DNA of 64,000 nucleotides from Adiantum capillus-veneris (Eukaryota; Streptophyta; Polypodiopsida; Polypodiales; Pteridaceae): positions 122,069,043 through 122,133,042 of the forward strand of contig CM043960.1 of NCBI GenBank assembly GCA_014529385.2, given 5' to 3'. Shown piece by piece: positions 1 through 9,745 of this stretch (position 1 is the stretch's first letter; every line of letters begins with the position of its first letter). The translations under genes were made by a program, and so were the position numbers. The notes under the pieces are model-generated. The model searched no databases. It had not been told where the DNA came from and saw nothing but the letters and a program-made list of their open reading frames with translations.

Positions 1-797
1 GACCTAGCGTTTTTGGACCAGATCAGCCAGCGATTTGCACTTGCAGATTCCGGCAGCAGAACATCAGAGCAGCCTAGCGTTTTGCATTTGCAAGACAACC
101 GGCATCAGAATTGCAGATTTTCAGCCCTAGCGTTTTGCAGATTCTCCGCGAGACGGAAAGTCAAGGACCATCAGCGTTTTCAGTTTTCAGCAGTTAGCAC
201 CCGCAGATCAAGTCCCGAACCTCGCAGATCTCACCTTCCCGCAGCAGTTCCTCACCGCACAGTCAGTTTCCACCAGGTTTACAGTTTCAGCCCGGAAAAC
301 GCAGATTTCAGCATCTGCGTTTTCAGCGCGTCGTCGTCGCATCGTTGTCATTGACATCGTCACCGACATAGAGTCAGAATTCAGCAGATAGAAGATTAGC
401 AGATTTCAGTCCATAGCGTTTTTGGACAGCAGTAGAAAGATTGCAGATTTCAGCCCTTAGTCGACTTCGTCATCACCGTCGACATAGCCTAGACTTGCAT
501 CAGTCTCATGCATACCATTTGTACCAGATTGTGCAATCATTAGACCACTCTCGCCGGCGAGAGTGGGGCCTTCGGAGGAGGGTTTCACAACGTCTCTGGT
601 GTCGTATCTCTCTTCTCTCTCTATCTCTCAATCTCATACACTTGCACGCACAGTGTCCATTCACTTTGTTTGTGATCATAGCATTCTCTCATTAAGAACG
701 GAAGGCTCTCCCTTCCAATGAACGAAAAGGAACCTTGAGCACAGTTCGGAGCACTCATCTTGAGCAAAGCGCAACATTCATTCCGCTGCACCTAACA
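1..797 (+). repeat. 5' LTR of element 1 (partial, right part only)
   Basis: It matches 3215-4021 almost base for base and ends in CACCTAACA just before the PBS. It carries scattered copies of two short motifs (AGCGTTTT and TTTCAGCCC) and the CT-rich stretch near 605-640. Small open frames across it are by-products of composition and are not called. Confidence 0.88.
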
Positions 798-798
798 T

Positions 799-810
799 TG
801 GCATCAGAGC
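799..810 (+). other. Primer binding site (tRNA-iMet type)
   Basis: TGGCATCAGAGC lies one base after the LTR end. It differs at one position from TGGTATCAGAGC, the common plant initiator-tRNA-Met PBS. Confidence 0.8.
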
Positions 811-1158
811 TTTGGCAGGGTTCTGTATCACTCAAGGAAAGAACCACAAGAATCACAAGAATTTTTTTTGCTTGTTGAGGTCGCATGAACCCAAATTCGC
901 TTGGGCGTGTCGATTCCTAATCGTGTTTTTTGAAGAGTGACAAGAATCCCAGGAAAGAAGGGCTTGTCCAGCCTCCCCTTGTGTCTCTTTTCTCTCATTG
1001 AGAGCGGACCGTGCACTTAGCGGCCGGCCAATCGACGTGAGGTGGAAAAAAGCAACCTTGGTGTGAGCGCAAGGCTGCCAAGGGGTGCGCCCACGGAAAG
1101 GAGTAGAACTCGGGTGAAGAGAAGATCCTTCTCAAACGCGGTTTGCAAGCGAAAGAAA

Positions 1159-1300
1159 ACCTCAAGAACCTCAAGAACCTCAAGAACTTAAGAACCCAAG
1201 ACCTGCAAGAACCCAAGTTCCTCGTGGACTTAAGAACCAAGACTCCCAAGAACCCAAGTTCCTCGTGAACTTAAGAACCCAAAACCACAAGAACCCACGA
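1159..1300 (+). repeat. Leader of element 1: short direct repeats
   Basis: The untranslated leader contains serial copies of CCTCAAGAA and AGAACCCAAG variants just before the first ORF. A diverged version is seen in element C near 25050-25120, reversed. No function is known to me. Confidence 0.6.
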
Positions 1301-1309
1301 CTTCAGTGG

Positions 1310-1732
1310 ATGGTCATCACTCGAAGCGGAATGGATACTTCGCTTGGAGGTGATGAGCATGAGAGAGGCGAAGAAGAATTTTCCCCACCAGGAGGTTTTT
1401 CTGACCCTTCCTCATCTACGCCAAGAATTGTACTAACTCCTATGGAGGAGTTGGACCAGATGTTTATGGAAAGGAAGTTAGAACGCGAAGCAAGAAGAGC
1501 AGAAAGAAAAGCAGAAATGGAGCGCGAACACCAAGAAAGAACGGTAGCCATAGCGCGTGCACGCGAGCAAGCACGCTTGGAAGCCAAAGAACGACAAGCC
1601 AAATTGGATAGTGAGCGCGCAGAAAGACAAGCAGAGAACAAAGCAAGACAAGAACAGAGCGACCGACAAAACAAAGAGTTCTGGCGACTCTATTCTCAAG
1701 TTCAAGCACAGATGCAAGAGATTTGGGGATAG
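1310..1732 (+). CDS. Gag-like N-terminal coiled-coil protein of element 1
   Basis: The ORF has 140 codons from the ATG at 1310. The frame is open upstream to 1265, but I chose 1310 because the copy in element C (minus, from 25039) begins with the same residues, MVITRSGMDTS. Residues about 1-50 are Gly/Pro/Ser-rich. Residues about 55-135 are an uninterrupted Arg/Glu/Ala/Lys-rich stretch with strong heptad character, predicted to be a long coiled coil. Such N-termini are known in some plant gypsy Gag proteins. The TAG at 1730-1732 is followed in the same frame by the ORF at 1778-2446, so the ancestral protein was probably one chain of about 378 residues, or uses readthrough. No zinc knuckle is present. 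Confidence 0.6.
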   Translation: MVITRSGMDTSLGGDEHERGEEEFSPPGGFSDPSSSTPRIVLTPMEELDQMFMERKLEREARRAERKAEMEREHQERTVAIARAREQARLEAKERQAKLDSERAERQAENKARQEQSDRQNKEFWRLYSQVQAQMQEIWG

Positions 1733-1777
1733 GAGACTCTCTCAGTCTCTTCTTCTCCAAAGCATGACACACAAGAT

Positions 1778-2446
1778 TTGCATGATTCTGAGAAGCATGA
1801 TGATTTGAATGATGATGATAAGCATGATGATTTGGATGACAATGACAAGCATGATGATTTGCATGATCAAGATGTGATTTCTCACGAGCATGATGAGTTG
1901 CATGAAGAAGATGTGATTGTTCACAAGGATGATGTGTTAGTTGATGCTTTTTCTAGCGAAGCTAACCTCGTTGCAAATTCGAGCAATCACGAAGAAGCGA
2001 TCTTGGCTCTCGAGCCTAGGTCCAAAGAACCTTCACAGGAAGTATTATGTGTTCGCATGATTGATACGCACGCATTGTTCGAGTGTTTCATTCGTGATCG
2101 GTTCCTATATTTTAGTCAACGTCTTTATGTGATCCCTTTTCCTAGGCATGACATATTGTTCGCTGAGCACGTTTCACTCATGAATGAGCACGGATGTATG
2201 CGGATTGTTCATGAAAAGCTGAAAAGTATGCATTCAAGGAAGGCACGTGCCATGTCTCTTCCTTGGCATGACACATTCGTAAAAAGAGCACATGAAAGTA
2301 TGAGCACCAAGCATGGGGATTTCCGTTGTGAATTGCCACAGTTGATTGCTCTAGATCAAAAGAGAAAGATTCGATCTCATTGTTTGCGTGTGCGTGGTGA
2401 ACGGGTTAGCATTCCATCTCTTTGTTCATCTACATTGCATGCATAG
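1778..2446 (+). CDS. His/Asp-repeat accessory protein of element 1, family not recognised
   Basis: The ORF has 222 codons in the same frame as the preceding coiled-coil ORF. The N-terminus carries three 9-residue repeats of the form KHDDLxDxD, then looser His/Glu/Asp repeats up to about residue 55. A less acidic domain follows (about residues 75-205) with landmark strings EVLCVRM, HALFECFIRD, DEH/AEH-SLMNEHGCMRI and MSLPWHDT. The same domain occurs twice in element C (24047-24551 and 16280-16720, minus), so it is a genuine inherited module. The acidic His-rich part could bind metal or basic proteins, but that is only inference. I do not recognise the domain as protease, RT, RNase H or integrase. 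Confidence 0.55.
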   Translation: MHDSEKHDDLNDDDKHDDLDDNDKHDDLHDQDVISHEHDELHEEDVIVHKDDVLVDAFSSEANLVANSSNHEEAILALEPRSKEPSQEVLCVRMIDTHALFECFIRDRFLYFSQRLYVIPFPRHDILFAEHVSLMNEHGCMRIVHEKLKSMHSRKARAMSLPWHDTFVKRAHESMSTKHGDFRCELPQLIALDQKRKIRSHCLRVRGERVSIPSLCSSTLHA

Positions 2447-2527
2447 TCTTTGAGGAAGACAAGATTTTTTCCAGTCACTTTACATGGAATAGGTATGTTC
2501 ATGGTTTTGTGTTGGAAATGGTTTTAG

Positions 2528-2761
2528 AAAATTTTTTCCATAGAAATTCTTGAAGAAGAAGGAAGCAGGACTCTAGACGAAGTTGAAGCATTGAAGGAGC
2601 CACAAAAGACTTTGTGTCGCTTTCGGTGCGGCCCAATGAAGCAAGCATTGCAGACCTTTATGAAGTTCAAGTACCGCACAACCAACACATCAGAGTGGGC
2701 CGGCGAAGAGTCCCTTCCAGAATTCCGGATGCTATTGGCGATCTCCCTCGACGCCATATAG
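2528..2761 (+). pseudogene. Chromodomain-like C-terminal remnant
   Basis: This is an open frame without an ATG. It ends in a TAG only 23 bases before the PPT, which is where gypsy integrase-chromodomain ORFs normally end. Near its C-terminus it reads FMKFKYR...SEWAGEESL, comparable in pattern to the chromodomain of array D (YLVKFKNYS...VQWMTQEEL) and to the W..E core of chromodomains. The integrase core that should precede it is missing. The assignment rests on a short pattern only. Confidence 0.42.
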
Positions 2762-2784
2762 TTCGATACCAGTACCTCACTTTG

Positions 2785-2796
2785 AAAAGGAGGGGA
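2785..2796 (+). other. Polypurine tract of element 1
   Basis: The purine run AAAAGGAGGGGA immediately precedes the TGTCACGTG start of the 3' LTR. It is the expected primer for plus-strand DNA synthesis. Confidence 0.85.
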
Positions 2797-4021
2797 TGTC
2801 ACGTGACACATCTAACCCTATGTGTCTGTGGACAAGCTACAGCATGATCAGGGTTCAGTTCAGTCAAGTCAGTCTAGAATTAGAAGTGATCTGGCACTTT
2901 TGTGAGTCTATTCGTAGACCGTGCATGCCCAGTCACTTAGTGTAGATGCATATCCTCTGGTTGCACACAACATGATCATCAGTATTCCCATCAGAATCCA
3001 TTAGAATCAGTTAGGGGATTTTTTCAGTGCATTTCGCCTATTTTCCCTATTTTTGACATTTTTCACTTATTAATTTAAGCGACTTCCCAACAAAAGTAGG
3101 TAGGGCATATTGGGTAAGTTAATATATAAGCAAACCCAAGTTAGCACACAATGGGAGAAGAGGAAGCAAGAGCACATGCTCAATAGGCACCTTCTCAGCA
3201 GAACCCCCCCAAGAGACCTAGCGTTTTTGGACCAAATCAGCCAGCGATTTGCACTTGCAGATTCCGGCGACAACGGAACATTAGAGCAGCCTAGCGTTTT
3301 GCATTTGCAAGACAACCGGCATCAGAATTGCAGATTTTCAGCCCTAGCGTTTTGCAGATTCTCCGCAACAGAAAGTCAAGGACCACCAGCGGTTTCAGTT
3401 TTCAGCAATTAGCACCCGCAGATCAAGTCCCGAACCTCGCAAATCTCACCTTCCCGCAGCAGTTCCTCGCCGCACGGTCGGTTTCCGCTAGGTTTACAAT
3501 TTCAGCCCAGAAAACGCAGATTTCAGCATCTGCGTTTTCAGCGCGTCGTCGTCGCATCGTTGTCATCAACATCGTCACCGACATAGAGTCAGAATTCAAC
3601 AGATAGAAGATTAGCAGATTTCAGCCCATAGCGTTTCTGGACAGCATTAGAAAGATTGCAAATTTCAGCCCTTAGTCGACTTCGTTATCACCGTTATCAT
3701 CGTCGACATAGCCTAGACTTGCATCAGTGTCATGCATACCATTTGTACCAGATTGTGCAATCATTAGACCACTCTCGCCGACGAGAATGGGGCCTTTGGA
3801 GGAGGGTTTTACAGCGTCTCTGGTGTCGTATCTCTCTTCTCTCTCTATCTCTCAGTCTCATACACTTGCACGCACAGTGTCCATTCACTTTGTTTGTGAT
3901 CATAGCATTCTCTCATTAAGAACGGAAGGCTCTCCCTTCCAATGAACGAAAAGGAACCTTGAGCACAGTTCGGAGCACTCATCTTGAGCAAAGCGCAACA
4001 TTCATTCCGTTGCACCTAACA
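2797..4021 (+). repeat. 3' LTR of element 1
   Basis: This 1225-bp LTR runs from TGTCACGTGACACAT to CACCTAACA (TG...CA ends). It aligns with the partial 5' LTR and with the solo LTR at 48508-49635. The U3/R border is suggested by a TATA box at 3123-3130. The right flank is aaaga (4022-4026). Confidence 0.88.
3123..3130 (+). promoter_or_regulatory. TATA box of the element-1 LTR
   Basis: TATATAAG lies in an AT-rich stretch about 325 bp into the LTR. The same motif is at 48805-48812 in the solo LTR. Transcription would be expected to start about 30 bp downstream. Confidence 0.6.
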
Positions 4022-4717
4022 AAAGATGTCATTGATGCATTGCTCAATGCTAATGATGGCCTATCCGAGTCATGGATAGTGGATTCTGGTGCTTCATTCC
4101 ATGTGACTCCATCTTTGGAGTGTTTTGCTACATATGCTGCACGCAATTATGGCAAGGTGTACCTTGGTGATAATTTTGCTTGCAATATTGAGGGAATGGG
4201 TACTATGGATTTGGCTCTTAACAACGGTCAAGAGCTTGTGTTGAATGATGTCAGGTTTGTACCAGGCATTAAGAAAAGTTTGCTATCTGTTGGCCAGTTA
4301 GATGCACGTGGTTATACTACCATCTTTGCTGGGGGTTCATGGAAGTTGCTTAAGGGCTCTATGCTTGTTGCAAAAGGGTCTAAAAGAGGTACTTTGTACT
4401 ATCTTCGATGCAAAGCTTTGCCTGGCAAGTTTCTTGCTATTGCTGAAGTTGCTTCACACACGAAATTGTGGCATAAGAGACTTGGCCATATGAGCCAAAA
4501 GGGTATTGATGTGCTTTCCTCTCTGAAGAGGGTTGATGTAAAAGGCAAAAACTTGGATTTTTGTAACGATTGTCTTTATGGAAAGCAAAAGAAATCTTCT
4601 TATTACTCTGGTGTCTCTCGCAAAGCTAATCCTCTTGATCTGATTCACTCCGATGCATACACTATGCATGCTAAGTCTTTTGGTGGTGCATTGTATTTTG
4701 TTACATTCATTGATGAC
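4022..4717 (+). pseudogene. Copia A protease, pre-integrase and integrase N-terminus
   Basis: One open frame contains the aspartic protease active site WIVDSGASFHVTP, the protease core, then the integrase HHCC zinc-binding module (LWHKRLGHMS...CNDCLYGKQ) and the first catalytic Asp region of integrase (LIHSDAYTM...FVTFIDD). It would cleave the polyprotein and insert element DNA. The frame is undamaged up to 4717, where element 2 cuts it. The first residues are fused to the end of element 1's LTR, so no native start exists. Confidence 0.85.
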
Positions 4718-5320
4718 TGTCATAAGACGGACACCACGTGCCAATAGAAAAGAACAGACTTTTAACACTTCAATAACAACTGAACTGAAAGAGAGAGACG
4801 ACCTGCGGCACGGAGTGGCGGAATTCCACCCCAGAGTATTGGCTTCAAACCTTGGCGCCCCTTTTGATATTTCTTTATATTGCATCAACACAATACAATC
4901 CGGTACTCCAGACTCTGCACCTTCTCTAGGAAGCATGCCAGAGAATGAGCCCTAGCCTCATATTTAAAGGCCCTTGGCCTAAAAAGCAGTTACAGTAAAA
5001 AGCCTTTAAAACTCAAAAGCTTCTGGTCCAAAAGCAAAGCCAAAATGCTGCCAACGTAAATCACGGAAATCCGTACAGCCTGCCACGTCATCAGCCAACG
5101 CAAAACGCGAAAATTTGTACAGCCTGTCACGTCATCATGCCAGCGCAATTTTTGAAAATCTGCCACGTTGCCCTTAGGGTTAGGGTTTTTGCAGTTTTAG
5201 GGTTAGGTTTTCCAGAATTAGGGTTGGCAGGTTTTAGGATTAGGCTTTCTAGCATTAGGGTTTCAGCAGTTAAGGTTTCTAGCAAAAATTAGGGTTTTGC
5301 CACGTCAACAGTTTGTTACA
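4718..5320 (-). repeat. 3' LTR of element 2
   Basis: It pairs with 8060-8663. It contains degenerate telomere-like TTAGGG/TTTAGGG runs at about 5174-5302. Confidence 0.88.
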
Positions 5321-5332
5321 TCTCCCCTTCTT
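5321..5332 (-). other. Polypurine tract of element 2
   Basis: The top strand TCTCCCCTTCTT is AAGAAGGGGAGA on the coding strand and abuts the LTR. The identical tract is found in element E at 32822-32833. Confidence 0.82.
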
Positions 5333-5432
5333 GAAATAGAGTAATCGTCCACGATTACAGCATATCTGCAAAACAACTCAAGTTAGCTCAAAAACAATTC
5401 TGAGTGACATTCCGAGGGACAATCAGCTTGCT

Positions 5433-5534
5433 CTTTTTATCAAGGAGTTAGCTTCTCCTTTCTGCTCTTTTGATCAAGGAGTTAGCTTCTCCTTTCGGTT
5501 GTTTTGATCAAGGAGTTAGCTTCTCCTTTCGTCC
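5433..5534 (-). repeat. Three tandem copies of a ~34-bp stem-loop repeat
   Basis: Each unit contains AAGGAGTTAGCTTCTCCTTT, whose ends AAGGAG and CTCCTT are inverted repeats. Element E has four copies at about 32930-33062. Non-coding. Confidence 0.75.
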
Positions 5535-5741
5535 AGATTGGAACTCTTGATATTCCGACGTAGTAAAATTAGCCATCACACCCAGACCGCACTGATCTTC
5601 CACGGGTGTCGATGCACTAAAATTACATACCCAAGCAATCTCATCCAATTAGGAATATTGAGAAATTGGCACATCACAATGCAACACAAATGCTCACATA
5701 TGCATGTTACAAGACATAGAAACATAAAGCTGCCGATGAAC

Positions 5742-5966
5742 ACTCCTCCCACATAACCTAACAAGGTCCGGGCCAGGAGATATGCAACGACTCCCTCATC
5801 ACTCCTCTCGCATAACCTAAAAAGGTCAGGGCCTGGAGATATAGAGGCCTTTTACAACCAAACGCCCCCCAGACCGCAGCCTGCGTCCTTTGGAGGTGCT
5901 GAGAGTAACCACTGCTCAGACTTCTTAATACTCCTCCGCATAACCATCCAGGTCCGGGCCAGGAGT
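5742..5966 (-). repeat. Three stem-loop cassettes (ACTCCTCCCG...CGGGCCAGGAGT)
   Basis: Copies start near 5742, 5801 and 5930. Each is about 37-40 bp, bounded by complementary ends (ACTCCT with AGGAGT, CCCG with CGGG) around a loop containing ATAACC. Related cassettes occur in element E at 33277-33628. From 5967 to 6224 I see only A-rich sequence with CAAACAA/TCAAA repeats and no gene. Confidence 0.72.
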
Positions 5967-6224
5967 CACAGCATACAACCAAACGCTCCCCAGGCATCGG
6001 CCTGCGTCGTTCCGAGGTTCAAACAATACCAAAACAGTATTTCTCACTTCTCCACCCGGGAGTAAAATCACCAATCATTGAAACCAGTATCAAACCAGCG
6101 TCAAACAATTCAAATCGGCACCAAGACACGTTCAAAATAGATACCATCCATTTCAAACAAAGTTTCAAACAATACTCTCTCAAACAAAGTTCAAAAGTAT
6201 CTAACTATAAAACAACTAGAGAGT

Positions 6225-6640
6225 TCATTCAGGATTTTGTTCGGACAACCGAACTTTGAGGACGACTGGCTTGCCCTTCTGCATCACGGTGATGGTTCGG
6301 TTCCGAACTTGGAGAGTCGCATCATTCTTGTCATGCCAAGGCATGCCTAATAGAACGTCACAATTGCCCAACTTCATGATGTGGAAATTAGCCTTTCCAT
6401 GATAATCTTGAATAGTCACTGAAAGAGCACCAATGAGCGGTACTACTTTCTGAGTTTGCCCTGTGGCTAGCTCAGCTTCAATTTCTCTACCCTCTGCATC
6501 ATAATCAAAGTGCATCTACTTTAAGAATTCTGGATGGATGAAGTTCTCTGTAGCTCCGAGGTCAAAGAAAATAAGGGCTTTGAAACCATTGACTTTGCCA
6601 TATGCTCGGCACAATTCATTTGTACTCTCAAGGCATATGC
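6225..6640 (-). pseudogene. Gypsy aspartic protease remnant (element 2)
   Basis: Read on minus, a protease-like active site FFDLGATENFI lies near 6550-6590, where D-S/T-G is expected; here Leu replaces Ser/Thr. A stop codon follows, then a 96-codon frame (6515-6225) with the C-terminal protease signature (IMKLGNCDVLLGMPWH). The family cuts Gag-Pol. The substitution and the stop make activity unlikely. It ends the coding part of the element; no RT follows. Confidence 0.7.
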
Positions 6641-6655
6641 CATAAATATCAGGAA

Positions 6656-7910
6656 CTAGTCCAATAGCGGGTCCAGCTCTCTTAGAGGAGGTGGCGCTGG
6701 GGTTTTGTCGACCGTTGGTGCGGGCGTCAACTCCTTTGGTCTATCAGTGCGTTTGGGACAATTAGAATGATTATGCCCTATTTGAAAGCATCCAAAGCAT
6801 CGGCCTTCTTGTAGTAAGGTGTCTCGTTGTTGAGGCGTCAAACGAGGCCTTTGCGGTTGATTTTCACGAGACTCGAGAATTTGTTCGTTGTTGCCGAGAG
6901 TTGTGGTTAGTGGCCGCAGATTCTTCTCTGGTAAACTCTAGCTTTCCCTTCATCAGTTTGTAGCCGACTGCGGCATGGTCCATAAGTTCTTGCATGGTAG
7001 AGACTTGCTTGGATAGACAATATTCCTGCAATGGTGATGGTAGTCCAATGGTGTATCGCTCACATTGGGCCTCCAAGGGAACAGATCTAAAGGACACCGG
7101 AAGGTACGTAGAGAGACCTTTGGTTATATTCGTCCATGGTTTCAGTGGCAAGCATTTTCAAGTTGCCCCACTCTGCCAAAATCCGCACTTCAAACATAGA
7201 AGTCATGTAACTACGTGCAAAAACTGTCTTGAAAGCTTGCCAGGTCCTTGGAGCATGCGGTTGTGTCGCGATTGAACTCCACCATTGCATAGCATTATCT
7301 TTAAGAAATCCCGCTCTTGAGAAATCTTTGATTCTTCTGTATGGTTCCCTGAAGCATAGATGTTGTCGAATTGCTATAGGAACTGCAATGCTTTCTTGCG
7401 ATCTTTCACCCCGGAAAAAGTGAAAAATTTGACTGTTGTGCCACCATCTTTGAAATCTTTGGGTTGGTTTGACGCATATCCCGGGTATGGATAATAAGGG
7501 TATACATATGGGCTCCAACCATTCTAGCCTGGTGGCGGTGGTGGTGGCGGTGGGGGCAAAGGCGGTGGCAAAGGCGGTTGCACAGGATCAAGGTCAAATG
7601 GTTGCACCATATTCCTGAAGACTCCCCCAATTGGGACAGACCGCTGAGAAGGTTGCCGATTGGAAGCTCTCGTACTTTCTGGTGCCGGAGGAGGAGGTAC
7701 CACCTGGGGCATCAGAGGGGGTAACATGTAGTTCAAAAAGTGTTGAAAACTTTGCAGCATCGAAAGATTTTGCTGAGGATGCCGCGAAAGAATGTCGTGA
7801 AGCTTGTTGAGCAGAAACTGCAAATATTCTGCTAAATCCATGAATTCCAAGTATTGGGTTCTTAATTGGCTTATGCCTTGTAAGACACTGCGATGAAGAC
7901 GGGAGCACAC
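6656..7910 (-). pseudogene. Gypsy gag with CCHC zinc knuckle (element 2), frameshifted
   Basis: The N-terminal frame (7910-7524) is hydrophobic/Gln-rich, then strongly proline-rich with long Pro runs. The capsid-like retrotransposon gag core is in another frame (7518-7087), with AMQWWSS...TWQAFKTVF and the ETMDEYNQ region. The third piece (7151-6864) continues gag with PLEAQCERYTIGLP. The zinc knuckle CFGCFQIGHNHSNC is at about 6755-6805. At least three frame changes break the chain. The family forms the virus-like particle and binds element RNA. Confidence 0.75.
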
Positions 7911-8046
7911 CCGATGCGCGATGAAGTAAGGGTGGGAGTGGCTAATAAGTCCGGATTGGAGGACGAAGATACCTCAAATAAAATTCCAAAAGCTCTGTCT
8001 GCTCTTTTGTAGGACCGGTATGCTTTCAGAGCAGCACACGCCTGAT

Positions 8047-8058
8047 GCTCTGATACCA
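8047..8058 (-). other. Primer binding site of element 2
   Basis: The top strand GCTCTGATACCA is TGGTATCAGAGC on the coding strand, one base from the 5' LTR. Confidence 0.88.
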
Positions 8059-8059
8059 C

Positions 8060-8663
8060 TGTCACAAGACGGACACCACGTGCCAATAGAAAAGAACAGA
8101 CTTTTAACACTTCAATAACAACTGAACTGAAAGAGAGAGACGACACGCAATACGGAGTGGCGGAATTCCGCCCTAGAGAGTATTGGTCCCAAACCTTGGC
8201 GCCCCTTTCGGTATTTCTTTATATTGCATCAACACAATACAAGCCGGTACTCCAGACTCTGCACCTTCTCCAGGAAGCATGCAAGAGAATGAGCCCTAGC
8301 CTCATATTTAAAGGCCCTTGGCCTAAAAAGCAGTTACAGTAAAAAGCCTTTAAAACTCAAAAGCTTCTTGTCCAAAAGCAAAGCCAAAAAGCTGCCAGCG
8401 TAAATCACGTAAATCCGTACAGCCTGCCACGTTATTGGCTAGCGCAAAACGTGAAAATCCGTACAACCTGCCACGTCATCATGCCAGCGCAATTTTCGGA
8501 AATCTACGAAACCCTTAGGGTTAGGGTTTCCAAAATTAGGGTTTGCAAGTTTTAGGGTTAGGGTTTCCATACTTAGGGTTTCAACAATTAGGGTTTTTGG
8601 CAAAAATTAGGGTTAGGGTTTCTGGCAGAAATTAGGGTTTTGCCACGTCAGTAGTTTGTTACA
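8060..8663 (-). repeat. 5' LTR of element 2
   Basis: It pairs with 4718-5320. On the minus strand the TATA-like TTTAAATA lies in the conserved stretch near 8306-8314. Telomere-like AGGGTTAGGG runs lie at about 8515-8640. Confidence 0.88.
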
Positions 8664-9745
8664 ATGACTGTGCTAGGAAAGGATGGGTGCATTTGTTGAA
8701 AAGTAAAGAGAGACTTTTAATGCTTTTAAGAAGTTTCATGCTTTTGTTACTACGCAAAAGAGTACTAAGCTTAAATGTCTCAGATCTGATAATGGAGGAG
8801 AGTATGTATCTGCTGAATTTCAGCGTTTTTGTGATGAAAATGGGATTAAAAGGGAGTTGACAGCCCCTTATAATCCGTGTTCTAATGGTGCGGTTGAGAG
8901 ATATAATCGTACTTTATGTGAGAGTGCATTGCATGTTGTCCACCGCTAATCTTTCCCAAGAGTTTTGGGGGGAGGCATTGAAAACTGCAGTTCATATTTG
9001 CAATCCCTCTCGTAATAGTACGCTGAAAAATGACATTCCATAAGAGGATTGGTCTGGCAAACCTGCCTCTTATGATCATTTGAGAGTATTTGGCTGCGAA
9101 GCTTTTGTTCATGTACGCAATGACTTGAAAACAAAGCTTGATATGAAGTCCATTAAAGGAGTCTTCCTAAGTTATGGGGAAGAAGGTGAAATGGGCTATA
9201 GAGTGTGGTTACCACAATTTAGAAAGGTAATACGCAGCCGAGATGTAGTGTTCAATGAGGCAAAATTGCTTAAGAATGCTACAAAATCAGATGCTGACAA
9301 GAAAACGGTAAGATTTCAGCCTTCCGTGCCACCCATTGATGTTGAGAAAGAGTCTCATGATGCCTTACTGCAAGCTGAAATTAATAATCAGCCGGTTAAT
9401 CTTGAGCTAGAAGAGGTAGTACATGATTTTGATGCTCCTAATGAGGATCGACAGCCACCTGAATTGGCTGAAAATAAGTTGCCTTATGATGTAGAACCGT
9501 TGCTTGAGAATGTAGATCATTGGGTACCCAAGTCAACTCGTTTGAGAAAGCAACCGCAGATATTTAATCCCTCTTTGCATCATGTAATGTTGACAGATGA
9601 GGGTGAACCTGTTACTTATAAGGAGGCTAAGTCATGTGAGTCAAGCAGTAAGTGGGAGCTTGCAATGCAAGAGGAAATGAACTTCTTGTATACAAATGAT
9701 ACTTGGGACCTTGTGCCATTGCCTAAAGGGAAAGACTTTTCCTAA
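8664..9745 (+). pseudogene. Copia A integrase core and C-terminus
   Basis: This continues the frame interrupted at 4717. It contains the second catalytic Asp region (LRSDNGGEYVS), the Glu region (NPCSNGAVERYNRTLCE) and the copia C-terminal landmarks FGCEAFVHV, GVFLSYGEEGEMGYRVW and SRDVVFNEA. A frameshift near 8930-8945 and a TAA near 9042 (in place of a Lys-type codon in copia B) disable it. The linker to RT (9300-9740) is intact, with a polar Asp/Glu-rich region. Confidence 0.82.

Larger units (their letters stand above)
1..4021 (+). mobile_element. Element 1: non-autonomous Ty3/gypsy (LARD-type) retrotransposon
   Basis: The sequence at 1-797 is repeated at 3215-4021, and the two copies bound a 2-kb interior with a PBS at 799-810 and a PPT at 2785-2796, so this is an LTR element read on +. 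About 420 bp of the 5' LTR lies left of the window. The interior encodes a coiled-coil gag-like N-terminus, a His/Asp-rich accessory region and a chromodomain-like tail. It has no protease, reverse transcriptase or integrase core, so it would have to be mobilised in trans. It interrupts copia A, whose protease domain resumes directly at 4022. The right flank begins aaaga, and the matching left TSD is outside the window. Same family as element C and the solo LTR at 48508-49635. Confidence 0.85.
4718..8663 (-). mobile_element. Element 2: non-autonomous gypsy element encoding only gag and protease
   Basis: LTRs of 603 and 604 bp (4718-5320 and 8060-8663) begin TGTCA[TC]AAGACGG and end GTTTGTTACA. 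The PBS lies beside the right LTR and the PPT beside the left LTR, so the element reads on the minus strand. A 5-bp TSD, atgac, flanks it, and removing it rejoins copia A in the integrase sequence. The 2.7-kb interior has proline-rich gag, a zinc knuckle and a protease remnant, then about 1 kb of stem-loop repeats, with no RT or integrase. Same family as element E. Confidence 0.9.

Noticed and set aside
13-354. 113-codon plus-strand open frame
   Set aside because: It lies wholly inside the element-1 5' LTR, and the matching region of the other LTR copies does not keep the same frame. It is an LTR composition artefact.
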